A stretch of DNA of 64,000 nucleotides, taken from contig NW_006768839.1 in the NCBI RefSeq assembly GCF_000204055.1, positions 124,001 through 188,000 of the forward strand, written 5' to 3'. A program made the position numbers and the translations under genes. Below are positions 1 through 10,574 of the stretch, one piece after another. Under the pieces are notes generated by a model. That model made no database searches and was not told the DNA's origin. It saw nothing but the letters and a program-made list of their open reading frames with translations. Within the stretch, counting starts at the first letter, position 1; each line of letters opens with the position of its first letter. This stretch comes from Melampsora larici-populina 98AG31 (lineage: Eukaryota > Basidiomycota > Pucciniomycetes > Pucciniales > Melampsoraceae).

Positions 1-902
1 CATCAATGGCCACACTCAGGCTTTATGACTTGATGGACCAGTTGTGTGCTGATACACAAATAAATATCTGAAATCAAAATGTTTACTTCCTGGGTGGAAT
101 GAGACAAAATGTCAGCCTGAGACTTAAAACAGGTGGCTTTAAGAGAATCAAAGCTGAATACTTGTGCGCTTGATGTGTCTTTATTGGCTTTGTTACAGTA
201 TCTTACTGAAGTAAATTTGAGCCTTCATAAAAAGGAGCTGGCGACTCCATGTTGTCTTAGGTGCGGGATGGCTACCGCTGCCTGATACTCGCTGAAAGGT
301 CTGTTCCGATCAGGGTCTTCTGAGGTAGGTACAAGAGTACTCCTGTCTCAGGTATAGGCAGTCTAGTTTCTATGTATTAATGAAGAGACATCTTTATTAA
401 TAACAATCTTTGAAAACATCTTGGACAGTGGAAGGTAATCTATGTCTAGTTTCTACGTATTGATAAAGAGGTGTCTTTATCAATAATGATCTTCGATAAC
501 ATTTTGGACGATAAGATGAGGTAGATGTTGGGATCTTTAGTTCAATAACGACATTCTTTAGTGAAAAGATACACGATAACAGTTATAAAAAACAGTAAGA
601 GTCAAATAACAAAGATAGGATCAATAAATTGGATACAATCTAAGTTAAAAGTATGCGCTGGTTTTTTAGTAAAAAGTTATAGAGTTTGATTTCTAAAAGT
701 AAAGTTGTTGCTTGGTAAAAGGTTGTTCTCTTCCTTTTGGATGCAAAGAATTGTGGCTTATATATCAGAGCTAGGCATTTGTTCTGCGCTAGACTGTCAG
801 GGTTTTCCTGGATGCTGTCATCAGGGTTTTAATCTTGAAACACGCAACACCAATAGCTCGTCTCTTAGGGTCAATCAATATCCCATCTTGAGACTACACC
901 AC

Positions 903-1310
903 AGAGGTGTCTCACCGTCTACAGACGGGCTAGCCAGGCCGGCGGCAGACGGCCAACCTTTGCAGAGGGGCAGGCCGTCTCCCGATGGGCCTCACGGCAG
1001 GCGACTGTCAGACGCCTGCTGAGCTCGCCTGCAGCCGGCCTTGTTTGCGCCTGCTGGCGATCTGCAAACCGCCCTCAGACGGCCACCTACCTCATGGCCG
1101 CCTGCAGGCGAGCTCAGCAGGCGCGTGACCCAGCTGCCGACGAGCTGCAATTTGGCCTCAGACGGTCAGCTGGGTCTTGGACCGAGACACATTGACGGGG
1201 TTTTCAGCACTCGGAACCGGTTTGACCGGTCCGAGTCAGCAAATAGGGGTGGGCGTCAGGCTCAGGGATGGGTCAGGCTTAGCTCAGCTCAGCTCAGCTC
1301 GTGGGCACAT
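903..1310. repeat. Left GC-rich subterminal repeat array of the Pack-type element
   Basis: Imperfect repeats built on CAGACGGCC, GGCAGGC and CTGCAGGCG alternate on both strands, with a local inverted pair CCCAGCTG / CAGCTGGG near 1129 and 1163. The GC content contrasts sharply with the flanks. Apparent open frames here arise from the composition and are not genes. Subterminal arrays of this kind usually serve as transposase binding sites; that role is inferred. Confidence 0.6.
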
Positions 1311-1638
1311 AAACAGGGGAAATCGATGATATTCATTTCACAGTTTATTTATTTGACTATAAGATACAATTTGTAATTACATGGTTGAATAATTCTTTAA
1401 ATGATCAAATGAATAATTTTTTCAATTTGCTAGTCGATTCTGTCAGTGGTTATTCCTGCTCTAGGGCCTCGGAGGGAATTGTGAGTTGTTGTGTATTATA
1501 ATATTCAGATGTGTCGTTTTGATCTTGAGCTGCGATCAAACCCAAAGGATGTGCTTTCAAAAAAACTATGAAAAATCAAAATAAAACTCGGAATCGGTGC
1601 CTCTTTAAGAAAACTTTGATATTGAAATTAAAACTTAC

Positions 1639-1943
1639 ATCCATCATTAAGTAAGCACCTTGCTCAGCAGCAATTCTTTGCAATCTAGCATAATCCCAAT
1701 CATGTGGACAAGCCAATGCACTACAAATCAAAAGTTAAGGTTTGACAACTTTGATAGTTTTTTCTGAATAAGCATAATCTATTGATTTATTTGTAGGATC
1801 GATATGATAAGGAAGTGTTTGAAAATAATTTGCCAAGGCTGAGATTTTTTCTTTTGCAGTATAAAATCTATGAATTGTATGGCCTCCAGCTGATAGACCT
1901 AAATTCATGACTCGATGTTGTGGTTCAATTAAAGATGTAGATC
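1639..1943 (-). pseudogene. Captured serine hydroxymethyltransferase fragment (two exons)
   Basis: Two minus-strand exons match the middle of serine hydroxymethyltransferase, the PLP enzyme that converts serine to glycine and feeds one-carbon metabolism. The upstream exon (1943 to about 1750, after a TTCTTCAG acceptor) reads GSTSLIEPQHRVMNLGLSAG, then GGH and IS-AxxYFQTLPY, aligning with the family's GSTAN..QP.DR.M and ISA..YFE..PY region. The downstream exon (1720-1639, ending in a GTAAGT donor) reads DWDYARLQRIAAEQGAYLMM, aligning with (R/D)WDYxRxRxIAxxxGAYLMxDMAH. The segment normally linking them is shortened, the phases of the two exons do not join cleanly, and the rest of the ~470-residue enzyme is missing. 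It is therefore a captured, non-functional fragment inside the element at 897-3577. Confidence 0.75.
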
Positions 1944-2549
1944 CTGAAGAAAAAATAAACTAATCAGCAACCGATGTCATAAAAGATGATGTTGAAAGAA
2001 ACGACTGACACTTCCTATCATCACAAGAGCCCCCTATCACCCCAATGATAGAATAAGAAGTTTTGTAAGTAATTGTAAATTCTTCGGAATATATGAAGAA
2101 AAAAACTATACATGGAGTACAAACGTGTTGTTGTAAAGTCTTGTTAACTCCAACATAAAATTCGTGAGATTCAAGTCGCAAACAACGAGAAGCAAAACAA
2201 GACACTTGCCTGCGAGAGATCGTAGGCTTTGGTGATTGTTCAAGTCATGCAAGCTGTTGTTTTGATCACGACCGTTGTCTACAAAAAGTGTGGGTGTTCA
2301 ACACATCTGAGGAAGGTTTGAAAACAAGGAGACGACTAACTTCTGGGACTAGACTGGAACAAGGTTGAAAACATCAGCCTTGAGAAGACATGATATCAAA
2401 AGAGAAAGTCCTTGAAAATATACAGGAATGATTCATAACACTTTCCAATCACAATCCACAATCAATTCTCAATTAAGAATGAACAGAAGATCCAGGTGAG
2501 TTTTTCGTTGGTCAATTGATTTGAAAAGAACAAACCCAAAATCACTTAC

Positions 2550-2842
2550 TTTTTCAAACTATCAGTCATTAATGTCAAAACTTCTCGACTTTTGGAGAAA
2601 CTGGATACTTTAAGTTGGTTTTTACTTTCATGATTGTCTCCGAGTCCCAGTAAGAAACCGCCGTCTGAAAGCAGATTAGAAACATTCAAATTACCTAGTT
2701 GATGATTCAATCCATCAAGATCATCAAGATTAGAAGAGTGGTTTGAATTAGTTGATTTCCAAGAAAAAGAAGATATCAAGATTGTAATCGGCTTGGTAAA
2801 CGGATGTGACTTGTGAGTTTCCTGAGAAGAACGGTGGGACAT
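2550..2842 (-). pseudogene. Captured exon of unrecognised origin
   Basis: An open first-exon-like segment starts with ATG and ends in a consensus GTAAGT donor. It encodes about 97 residues rich in Ser, Asn and Leu, with HQLGNLNVSNLLSDGGFLLG in the middle. It lies upstream of, and on the same strand as, the SHMT-like exons, so it may be part of the same captured transcript or of a second captured gene. I recognise no domain. The interval 1960-2540 between the two fragments looks non-coding. Confidence 0.35.
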
Positions 2843-3109
2843 GATGATGATGTGGTTGTCTAGATCACGAAAAGATGTAGGTTGATTCTATATGATAGGA
2901 GCTTGAAGTGACTTTCTGATTTCGTATATAAATTCAAAGTTGTTGGAGGGTTTTGATGTAGTTTTGAAAAATAAAGAAAATGCAGGTGATTGCAAAACAA
3001 AGGTGAAGGAATCTGGCTGACCTAATTCCATCACCTGCAAAAACTTCAATCAAATTTTTTGATGGATTCACTGCGTACTGCGGAGGTGTGACATGCAGAC
3101 TGTGAGATC

Positions 3110-3560
3110 AGTATTGCCGAAGTTCGTGAGATGGGCGTCTGGTGGCGATCTGTTGGCCGCCTGCAGTCGGATGCTTGGTTGGAATACGCCGGAAACCGGA
3201 TTCCCGCCTGCAGGCCGTCAATAGGCGGACAACAGGCAGGTCCTGCGTCTTGTGGCCATCTCGCGTCTGCGCGCCAGAAGTATGCCCGACTGCAGGCTGC
3301 CTCTGGGTAGGCCGCAGTCGGTCTTCAGCCCAAATTGCAACCTGGCCATCTGGCGTCTGCGCGCTCATGGCGGCCTATCTACAGGCGGGCTCTAGAACGG
3401 CTGCAGTCGGTCTTCAGGCCAATTTTTGAGCTGACCAAAATTGCATCTGCGCGCCAGAAGTATGGCCGCCTGCAGGCCGCCTGTGGATGGCCCGCAGGCG
3501 GTCTCCCGGCCATTCTGCGCTCAGACCAATCTCAGACCATGGCAGGCCAATTTCAGACAA
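3110..3560. repeat. Right GC-rich subterminal repeat array of the Pack-type element
   Basis: Tandem and inverted copies of GGCCGCCTGCAGGCGG-like words occur here (for example around 3150, 3290, 3380 and 3465). A duplicated block, GCGCCAGAAGTATG, appears near 3268 and 3449. The composition mirrors the array at the left end, as expected for the two subterminal regions of one element. Confidence 0.6.
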
Positions 3561-3861
3561 AAAGTCCTCCCGTGGTGTAGGGTCTTACTGCTTTTGGGCT
3601 TGGGAATGCCACCCTTGTATCAACTACCATGAACTAATGTATGTATCAATCATGGCTGACAATGGGAGTATCACAGAATACTCCTCATGGCTGACACAAA
3701 AGGTATTTTGGTATCATCATTACCCTTGCTCATGTCACAAGTAACAAGAATCTCACCAGTAAGTAAAAAAGACCAAAACTGATCTTAACTATTTCTCATC
3801 ACTCATCAAGTTTGAATATCACCCCTTTCCTTCTCATAGATGAAACTAGAATTCTGATCAT

Positions 3862-3961
3862 ATAGTGTACAAGTGCTTTCAGAAAAGATACAACACATTT
3901 ATGCCACTGGCTCTGAGTAGTGTGCCATATCTTTTCTGCAAGCACTTGTACACCACTTATT
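3862..3961. repeat. Short hairpin repeat (MITE-like), with surrounding non-coding DNA
   Basis: GTGTACAAGTGCTT followed by CAGAAAAGAT on the left returns inverted as ATCTTTTCTGCAAGCACTTG on the right, giving two ~27-bp arms around a ~35-bp loop. This resembles a very short MITE, but no target duplication is clear. The rest of 3702-4779 holds no gene I can support. Confidence 0.5.
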
Positions 3962-4779
3962 CATCTTTTGTCAGAAAAAAAAATCTCATCTCATCATTCA
4001 ATTTTCCATCCTATTTTTTCTTTCTGTCTTGTTTGCATGTTGGCTTCTTCATGTGTACATCAGGTATTTTTATTACATTCTCAGAGTTCAGACTTATAAC
4101 TCAGAAGTAATAAAGTTTTTTATGAAAGTGAATCTTTGAAAACAATCCTCTACTTAAAATTAGCATTTGAGGCATGACTATCAAGTTTGGTTCTTCTTTT
4201 TGGGATGTTATTGCTGAGGAACCTACCCCTACTTGGACAATGCATCAGGATTTTGTAAACAACCCTACAGCTGCTTTGTACGTTTAAAAAGGAACTGCCC
4301 CAAAGGGCAGATTTGGCTAAAGATTAAAGAGTTAGGAACCTTGAGTATCTTGTTTTTGTGTGAATTTAGGTCACAGTCACTCTTTACAGTTTGCTAGGTT
4401 GAATCTGAAATATATGGGACAGTTTGCCACAAATTGCTTTACAAACTTTTTACCAGCACTTCTTTGGGTTATTGAGTCATGAAATGCTGACACCTGAAGA
4501 TTGAATAACTAATTGTTCAACTTTTGTCTTGATCCAAACACTACTCTGATAGAAAAATTTGAACCCCTCTTGATAATCACATCACATTCCTGAAACATAA
4601 TTTTGATTACATTTTTTTTCTGCTCAGCTTAGAATTACAATGATAAAAACGAAAAAAAGACTTAGATAACATAAACCACTTCAGATCTTAAAATCCAATC
4701 CCTACAATTAGCATACCAAAACAAATTCCAATTCTAATAAATTTCTGCATACTTTTATATTTTGTCTTTTGTTCATCGA

Positions 4780-6818
4780 TCACAAATCCAAGTCCATAGA
4801 ATCCACATTCTTTTCATTTTTATTTCCACCACCATTTCCATCCCCATCTCCTGTCTGATTCTGATTGAGATTTCCAGTAAGATTGGCTCCCGCTTCTTTT
4901 ACAATCGTATTTCTACGACTAACATCCCTAGAATTCAAAGCATAACTAGCTCTAGTTCTAGCCACTGGCATACCTTTAATCCCACTAGAAAGTTCATGAA
5001 GGTTGAATTGATGTAAAGAAACTGAACCTGATCTACTATTTCGTCTTGGTGGTGGTGGTTGATTATTGTTTGGAAAATAATCTAATAAAACTCCTGTTGA
5101 TTTAGACTTTGATCTTCTAAAATCTTGAACTCTTTCTTTATCTTTTTCTAACATTTCAGATTCGCTTTCTAACCAATCAGATAAGCCAGGAGGGATTTCT
5201 TGCATTTGGACACTTGGTGCTCCATGCATATACCTTAATCTTTCTAAAATTCCAATCCTTAAAGTTTCTAATGTTTTTCGATTATTCGTATTATCTACTT
5301 TAGTGACTAAATTCACATGAAGTTTTGGTTCATCTTTGAAGATTGAATCGTATGGTGTTGAAGGTAATGTATTAGGTATTGTTGGACACGTATCTGATAC
5401 TAAAACTGATGTTTCATATGTCCAACATCTTGCTACATTTCTTGGCGTATAACCACCACCACCTAAAACCAATAAAGGTATCCTGAACGATTTCATAAAT
5501 CTAACACATTCTCCATGAGCAGCAATTGAGATATTGAAACCACCTAATCTATCACCACCTAAAGAATCAGCACCACATTGTAGCACAATCGCACTTGGTT
5601 TAAAACAATTCATAATCGGTTCGATTGTGGATCGAAATAAATTTATGTAACTTTCATTATCTATTCCATCTGACAATGGTAAATTAAAACTGAAGTTTTT
5701 TCCTAATCCATATCCTATTTCATCTATCGTGCCTGTACCCGGGAAAAATTCGCCATTGTATTTGTGAAATGATACTGTGCAAACTCGATTTGATAAGTAA
5801 AATGCTTCTTGGACTCCGTCTCCGTGATGGATATCTATGTCAATATACAGTACTCTAGGATGAATTCTAAGAACCAAACAAGGAAAGTGCCAAAAAGTCT
5901 CAGTAAATGATCTCTAACGGTGTTTTTTTTTGTTTAAAAACAGTTTCAAAAATCACTAACCTAAGTAATTCGATGATAGCCAGAACGATATCGTTCACAT
6001 AACAAAACCCAGAAGCTTCTGATTTTTTCGCATGATGTAATCCACCAGACCAATTTATAGTGATATCAGATGTACCAGAATTTAATTTTCTTGCTGCCAT
6101 TAAACTTGCACCCGCATATTTTGAACAAAATTCATAAATTCCATCAAACATTGGACAATCTTCACCTGTATTATGAGGTCCTAAACTTAAAGATTGACCT
6201 CCTTCTACTTTTTGATCTGGTAAGGTTCGTATATTATTTCTGTTCAAAATTGATGCTTGATGAAAAATAAGTTATAAAATAATTCGGAAAGGAATAAATG
6301 AGAATTTAAACGGACAATTCTAGGAAATCTAAGTATGGAGCTGAATGAAACACTTCAAGTTCTTCACGTGAAGCTGGTCTAGGTGAATGAAATTCCATAT
6401 GATTATGTAATCCATAACCAGCGACCAAATGATTTAGGATTGTAAGTCGATGTGGTTTCATTGGATGACCTTTCTATTTCAAAACAAAATCATCCGAATT
6501 TCAAGAATTAGTTTTTCTAGACGATCGATAAGATAAGAAAAGAGAGCGTACCCCGAAATGGTATTCTCCTACACCTTTTGGAAAGTAATAAGCAACTCGA
6601 GCAGGCGAATGTGGCTTTGATTGTAAAAACAATTCGTTTAAATCAGTTTGATTGTTGAAATTCAAGTTTTAAATTTGAAAAAGCCTTACCCCGATGTTAG
6701 GCTGAGTAGATTCATTGAATTCTGATGTTGATGATGATGGTTGCGGTTTTTGTTGAGAATGGTTTGATGGATCGAATTCTAAGAATGAAGGTAAACAAGC
6801 AAATGTTGGTAAACTCAT
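4780..6818 (-). CDS. HOS2: Class I histone deacetylase, HOS2/HDAC3 type
   Basis: This is a zinc-dependent lysine deacetylase, acting on histone tails in the nucleus; HOS2/HDAC3 is the catalytic subunit of Set3C/SMRT-type complexes. Five exons (6818-6690, 6614-6552, 6473-6316, 6239-5961, 5866-4780) join in phase to 571 residues. Visible motifs are GHPMKPHR near residue 66, [21 protein letters not shown] with the catalytic His pair at about 185-186, the zinc-binding [38 protein letters not shown] and [21 protein letters not shown]. The order and spacing match HDAC3 closer than RPD3. There is a Ser/Gln-rich N-terminal extension of about 45 residues and a low-complexity Asn/Gly-rich tail ending in DSMDLDL. 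The exon 3 donor is GTCCGT; the more obvious GTTTAA would break the frame. All catalytic residues are present. Confidence 0.93.
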
Positions 6819-7512
6819 TTCAGTTTGACTTGCTTGTTGACCGATTCATCCACACCCCAAAATCAAAACTTAATTATGTATATTGGTATTAGACTTAAGT
6901 ACATAGTTTTAAGTTCATCGTAAGCTATATCATTATGAGGTAAAGGGAACTGAACATCTGGTCCCATCATGCCATGATGTTGATAAACAAGCTGTTCGTC
7001 ACTTGCTCTCCAACTTGATATGATAGTGAAGGGTCCGTTTCACATCTTTGCAGGAAGTGCATTCCACCTTGAACATATATCAGCTATGGGCCTTGGCGAT
7101 ACCAATCTCGCAACTCTTGAGCTTCTGAAGTTGAACTACACGGGACGACAAGATTCTCCACAAACATCTATCGAACACTCCAGTCCGTTTACTCTTTCAT
7201 CATCATCATCATGACCGCACCATTGGTGTATGCTCCTGTCTAGTTTTACTTCGAAATTCTATCCATGTTCGCTTCGACCAAAAACAAACGAACGCTTAGC
7301 GGAGCAAAACACAATTTATTCTGACCTGAATTGTCTTATTTCTAGTCCAGACTACAAACTGCAAAAATATTGATACATGTCCACCACATCACCTGAACTT
7401 GCACTCCTGACAGGCTTGTGCTCAACCAGGTGCAGTTTGACCTTCACTCCCACAGTCCCTGATAAATAGCAAGGTTGATTCGAATCTTTCCCCTACATCC
7501 TTCATCATCCTT
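6819..7512. other. Divergent intergenic region between HOS2 and the first carboxylesterase gene
   Basis: HOS2 leaves leftward and the esterase rightward, so both promoters should lie here. Apart from the motif annotated next, the part from about 7290 aligns with the regions upstream of the other two esterase genes (shared words such as CTGACCTGAATT, GTCCAGACTACAAACT and GTGCAGTTTGACCT). No gene was seen. Confidence 0.5.
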
Positions 7513-7533
7513 TGTAGCCACCCGACGGTCTGC
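7513..7533 (+). promoter_or_regulatory. Conserved upstream motif, carboxylesterase gene 1
   Basis: TGTAGCCACCCGACGGTCTG lies 86 bp upstream of the start codon. Near-identical sequence occurs 85 and 90 bp upstream of the other two paralogues. In gene 3 it forms a dyad, GTAGAC..GTCTAC, which is degenerate here. It is probably a shared promoter element or transcription-factor site; this rests only on conservation and position. Confidence 0.45.
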
Positions 7534-7598
7534 ATACAATCGTTATCCATATATTGATTCTCTTACGATCTTTTCCATCAACAAACAATACAAACAAT

Positions 7599-10574
7599 AT
7601 GGTAGCTTCATTGTACCTTTTTTTCAGCCTTGTCGGCCTCCATGGCGCATCTGCATTACCGCAGCCAGGTAAGTCTCATTATCACCGAGAACAACTCCAT
7701 AATTCCCCTGTCCCACATGGACTGGATAATATCGCTTACAAATTTTGGAAACCTTGCCGCCAACAGAAAATTACAATGCGCGGCAAGTACCTTCTGGCTC
7801 AGGATCTACCAGGGTCGTTCTAGACTACGGCGATTTCAATGGAAACACTAACAATGGAGTCGATCAGTTTTATGGAATACCATACGTAATCATCTTGTCT
7901 TCTGGCTGATTGGTTTTCAAAAGCTCACGCCCTTCGTACCATGCTTGTCTTTTTCAAAGGCTGAACCACCGATTGGCGAACGTAGATTGACAAACCCTAT
8001 CTTTCCCCTGGGGAAGTACCCCAATTTCGATGCTACGGTATGTACCTTGTACTTTCATCATCACTATATTATGATGTCCCACTTACACATCACCCTACTC
8101 ATACCATCTCATGGACAGAGAACTCCACCCAGCTGTGCTCAACAGTTCCTCACGGGAGGAGGAAATCCACTCTTTGATATCGCAACCGTTGTCGCTGACG
8201 AACTAGATAAACTTCCAATTTACGCACCCACCGTCGGAGGCCAAGAAGACTGCCTGACTCTAGATGTGAGAGAAACCCTTTCCTTGCAAAATCACTTTAC
8301 CTGTGAAGTGATCGTGACTTCTCCTCTTTTTTGGTTTGCGACAGATTTTACGCCCTACAGGAATCCAACAGGGAGCCAATTTACCTGTCATGTTTTGGAT
8401 TTGTGAGTATCAAATTTGACTTGGACTATATACTCGTTTTTTCTTCGATGTCAACCTTGCGTTCTGAATCACATTGCCACTTCACCATACGTTTCAGACC
8501 CAGGAGATTTCTCATTTGGGTCATCAACACTCCTTCAAGGTAACACCTGGATTGAAAAAAGCGTTGCCTTGGGCCAGCCGGTCATTTTTGTTGCAATCAA
8601 CCACAGAATGGGTGTAAGATTATGATCTCTCAAATTGGCATTGATATCTCTTTGGAAGACTTACGCAGACAATTTTAGGCATTTGGGTTCCTGGGTGGAA
8701 AACAGATTGGGGCTGCAGGAGTTGGAAATCTTGGGTTGAAAGACCAGCGTCTTGCGATGAAATGGGTTCAGGTAAGAACTCACTTGTAGATATTCAAAAT
8801 TGAGATACCTGATAGTGTCTTCCTCTCTGCTTTGTCGTACAGAAACACATCTCTGAGTTTGGTGGGGACCCTACTAAAGTGATGATCTTTGGGGAATCAT
8901 GTAAGTGGAATTTCCAAAGACAATCCGGCACGAAAAACTGATGGGACATGTTTCAGCTGGTGCAATATCGACCTCCTATCATCTCTTCATCAACAACGGA
9001 GACAACGAGGGATTATTCAGAGCTGCCATCTGCGAGTCTGGAAGCGCTTTCCCAGTTGGAAGTCAGTCAAATCTTTATGCGTGCACGAGCCTTTCCAGTG
9101 ATACCCGTATTCATCACTTTCAATCATGTTTTTAGCTTTGGCTGAAGGAGCTGGTCAAACTACTTACGATGCTATTCTAAAGGACATTGGCTGCGAGAAT
9201 AATTCTGACACATTGGCGTGCTTGCGAAGTGTGGATTTCTCTACTTTATAGTTTGTCATTTTCCATCGATTTTCTACCATACGAGCATTCACTCATCACC
9301 CTTCTCACCCCAGTGCTGCGTCGAACCGCATACCGGGACCTTTTTCTGGTGGCTCCTTTCCATTGCCTTACGCACGTACGCAGAATCTCAATGAATTACA
9401 TCACTCTTCCTTTGTGTTTCGGGTGGCTAATCTACCCCATTCTTGCTTCGTCATGTGTCACGTTTCGTAGCGTACGTCGATGGTGAGTCCTGTTTGTTAG
9501 TACTCAACTAAATGGCAGTTTGGATAATGAAGTCTCTTCTATTCTCAGGAGAATTCGTCACTGGAAGTATGGAAGATAATCTCGAAGCCGGAAAGTGTGA
9601 GTTCTCAATATTATCTTGACTTTCTTTTTACGTCCTAGATTGAGTTTTATCCTTTTCAGTCGCCCGTGTGCCTTTGATCACAGGAACAGAAGATGATGAA
9701 GGTACTCTGCTAACGCTAGGCGTTGCTCCTACAATCATCACCGAATCAAACTTGAAAAAGTGTAAGCGTCTGAGATCGATGTAGTGGAGTAGATACTGAA
9801 GCATATACTGACTTTCTCATATCTAGATATTTCACGCTTGCTATTCAAAGCTACCCAAGAACAAATCGATTTTCTCACCACTATTTACCCTGAAGATCCA
9901 ACTCAAGGTTCCCCTTTCAACACAGGACTCCTCAATACTCTTACCCCAGTCTATAAACAATATGCTGGTAAGATACATATATATCATCGTCCCGGTATGT
10001 ACATGATGCTAATTTAATCAACTCGCGTACTTTTCTTAGCAATCTTTGGTGACTTTGTGTTCCAGGTACGTAAGAAGATGATTCCTTTTGATTGACAACG
10101 TGCTAAATCGATAGATCTTTTCCGTCCACAGGGATTACGTCGTCTAGTCTCAAGGAAAGTCAACCGACATATGCCTACGTGGGGTTACATTGATCGCGGG
10201 TTGAAATCGATCCCTGTCTTGGGTCAGATACTTTTGAAATTTGTGCAACACATCAGATCAAGTGCTAAGAATTCTTTTAAACAGGCTCAACACATACTGT
10301 CGAATTACTCTCGACTTTCGGTATCAGTCAGGGACCGAGAACTGACGATTTCCAATCTCGTTGGATAGCTTTTGCCAACAATCTAGACCCTAACGTTCCA
10401 GGACTTCCTCGATGGGAAAGATATGGTGGTGTAAATGGTACAGATGATTTTAGAGGGAACGTACTTCAATTTGAATCATCTGGTTCAACTGGAACTATCC
10501 CTGATGATTTTAGATCAACTCAAATTAATTATTATTTGGACAATCTTAAGAGTTTTAGACTTCTCTCTACATAG
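7599..10574 (+). CDS. Secreted type-B carboxylesterase/lipase, paralogue 1 (exon 2 shortened)
   Basis: An alpha/beta-hydrolase of the Candida rugosa lipase/cholinesterase family, predicted to be secreted: the first exon encodes a hydrophobic signal peptide (MVASLYLFFSLVGLHGASA). The 18-exon structure matches the two downstream paralogues, giving about 576 residues. Landmarks are DYGDFNGNTNNGVDQFYGIP, LTNPIFPLGKYPNFDAT, the nucleophile motif GES|SG split by an intron, GTEDDEGTLLTLG with the acidic triad residue, and GSTHTVELLSTF with the catalytic His. Exon 2 (7767-7885) lacks 34 codons found in the paralogues (the ESHSRR..GLLGLG..VPVLGPLVDK segment). Its acceptor CCAACAG lies in sequence that is coding in the other copies, yet the frame stays open. 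Function is probably ester or lipid hydrolysis outside the cell; the substrate is unknown. Confidence 0.85.

Larger units (their letters stand above)
897..3577. mobile_element. TIR transposon carrying captured gene fragments (Pack-type)
   Basis: The element begins CACCACAGAGG and ends with the inverse, CCTCCCGTGGTG, and is flanked by a TA duplication (895-896 and 3578-3579). Comparison with the intact LTR at 46317-47173 gives the empty site directly: LTR sequence runs up to the left TA and resumes after the right TA. Both ends hold GC-rich subterminal arrays, unlike the AT-rich interior. The interior carries minus-strand exons with splice sites from at least one cellular gene and no transposase. 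This is the architecture of a non-autonomous Pack-type DNA element. The superfamily is uncertain; TA duplications occur in Tc1/mariner-like elements, but such GC-rich subterminal arrays are more usual elsewhere. Confidence 0.72.
110..3696. mobile_element. Solo LTR (copy 1), split by a later insertion
   Basis: The ends are TGTCAGCC (110-117) and GGCTGACA (3689-3696), perfect inverted 8-mers of the TG..CA kind typical of LTRs. A 5-bp target-site duplication CAAAA flanks them (105-109 and 3697-3701). Removing the insertion at 897-3577 leaves about 900 bp that aligns along its length with the solo LTR at 46317-47173: shared blocks include the region near 253-275, a TATA-like tract near 757, and the stretch 790-895. 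There is no internal retrotransposon coding region, so this is a solo LTR left by LTR-LTR recombination. Copia or Gypsy membership cannot be told from the LTR alone. The first 104 bases of the window show nothing recognisable. Confidence 0.85.

Noticed and set aside
705..1376. Long open frames in the left GC-rich array of the Pack-type element
   Set aside because: They lie in repeated GC-rich words with open frames on both strands, lack any domain and cross the element boundary at 897.
3108..3632. Overlapping open frames in the right GC-rich array
   Set aside because: Same repeat-driven composition effect; frames overlap on both strands and end at the element boundary.
6305..6312. GTTTAA as the donor of HOS2 intron 3
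   Set aside because: It would put an immediate stop in the next exon. The donor GTCCGT four bases upstream restores the frame.
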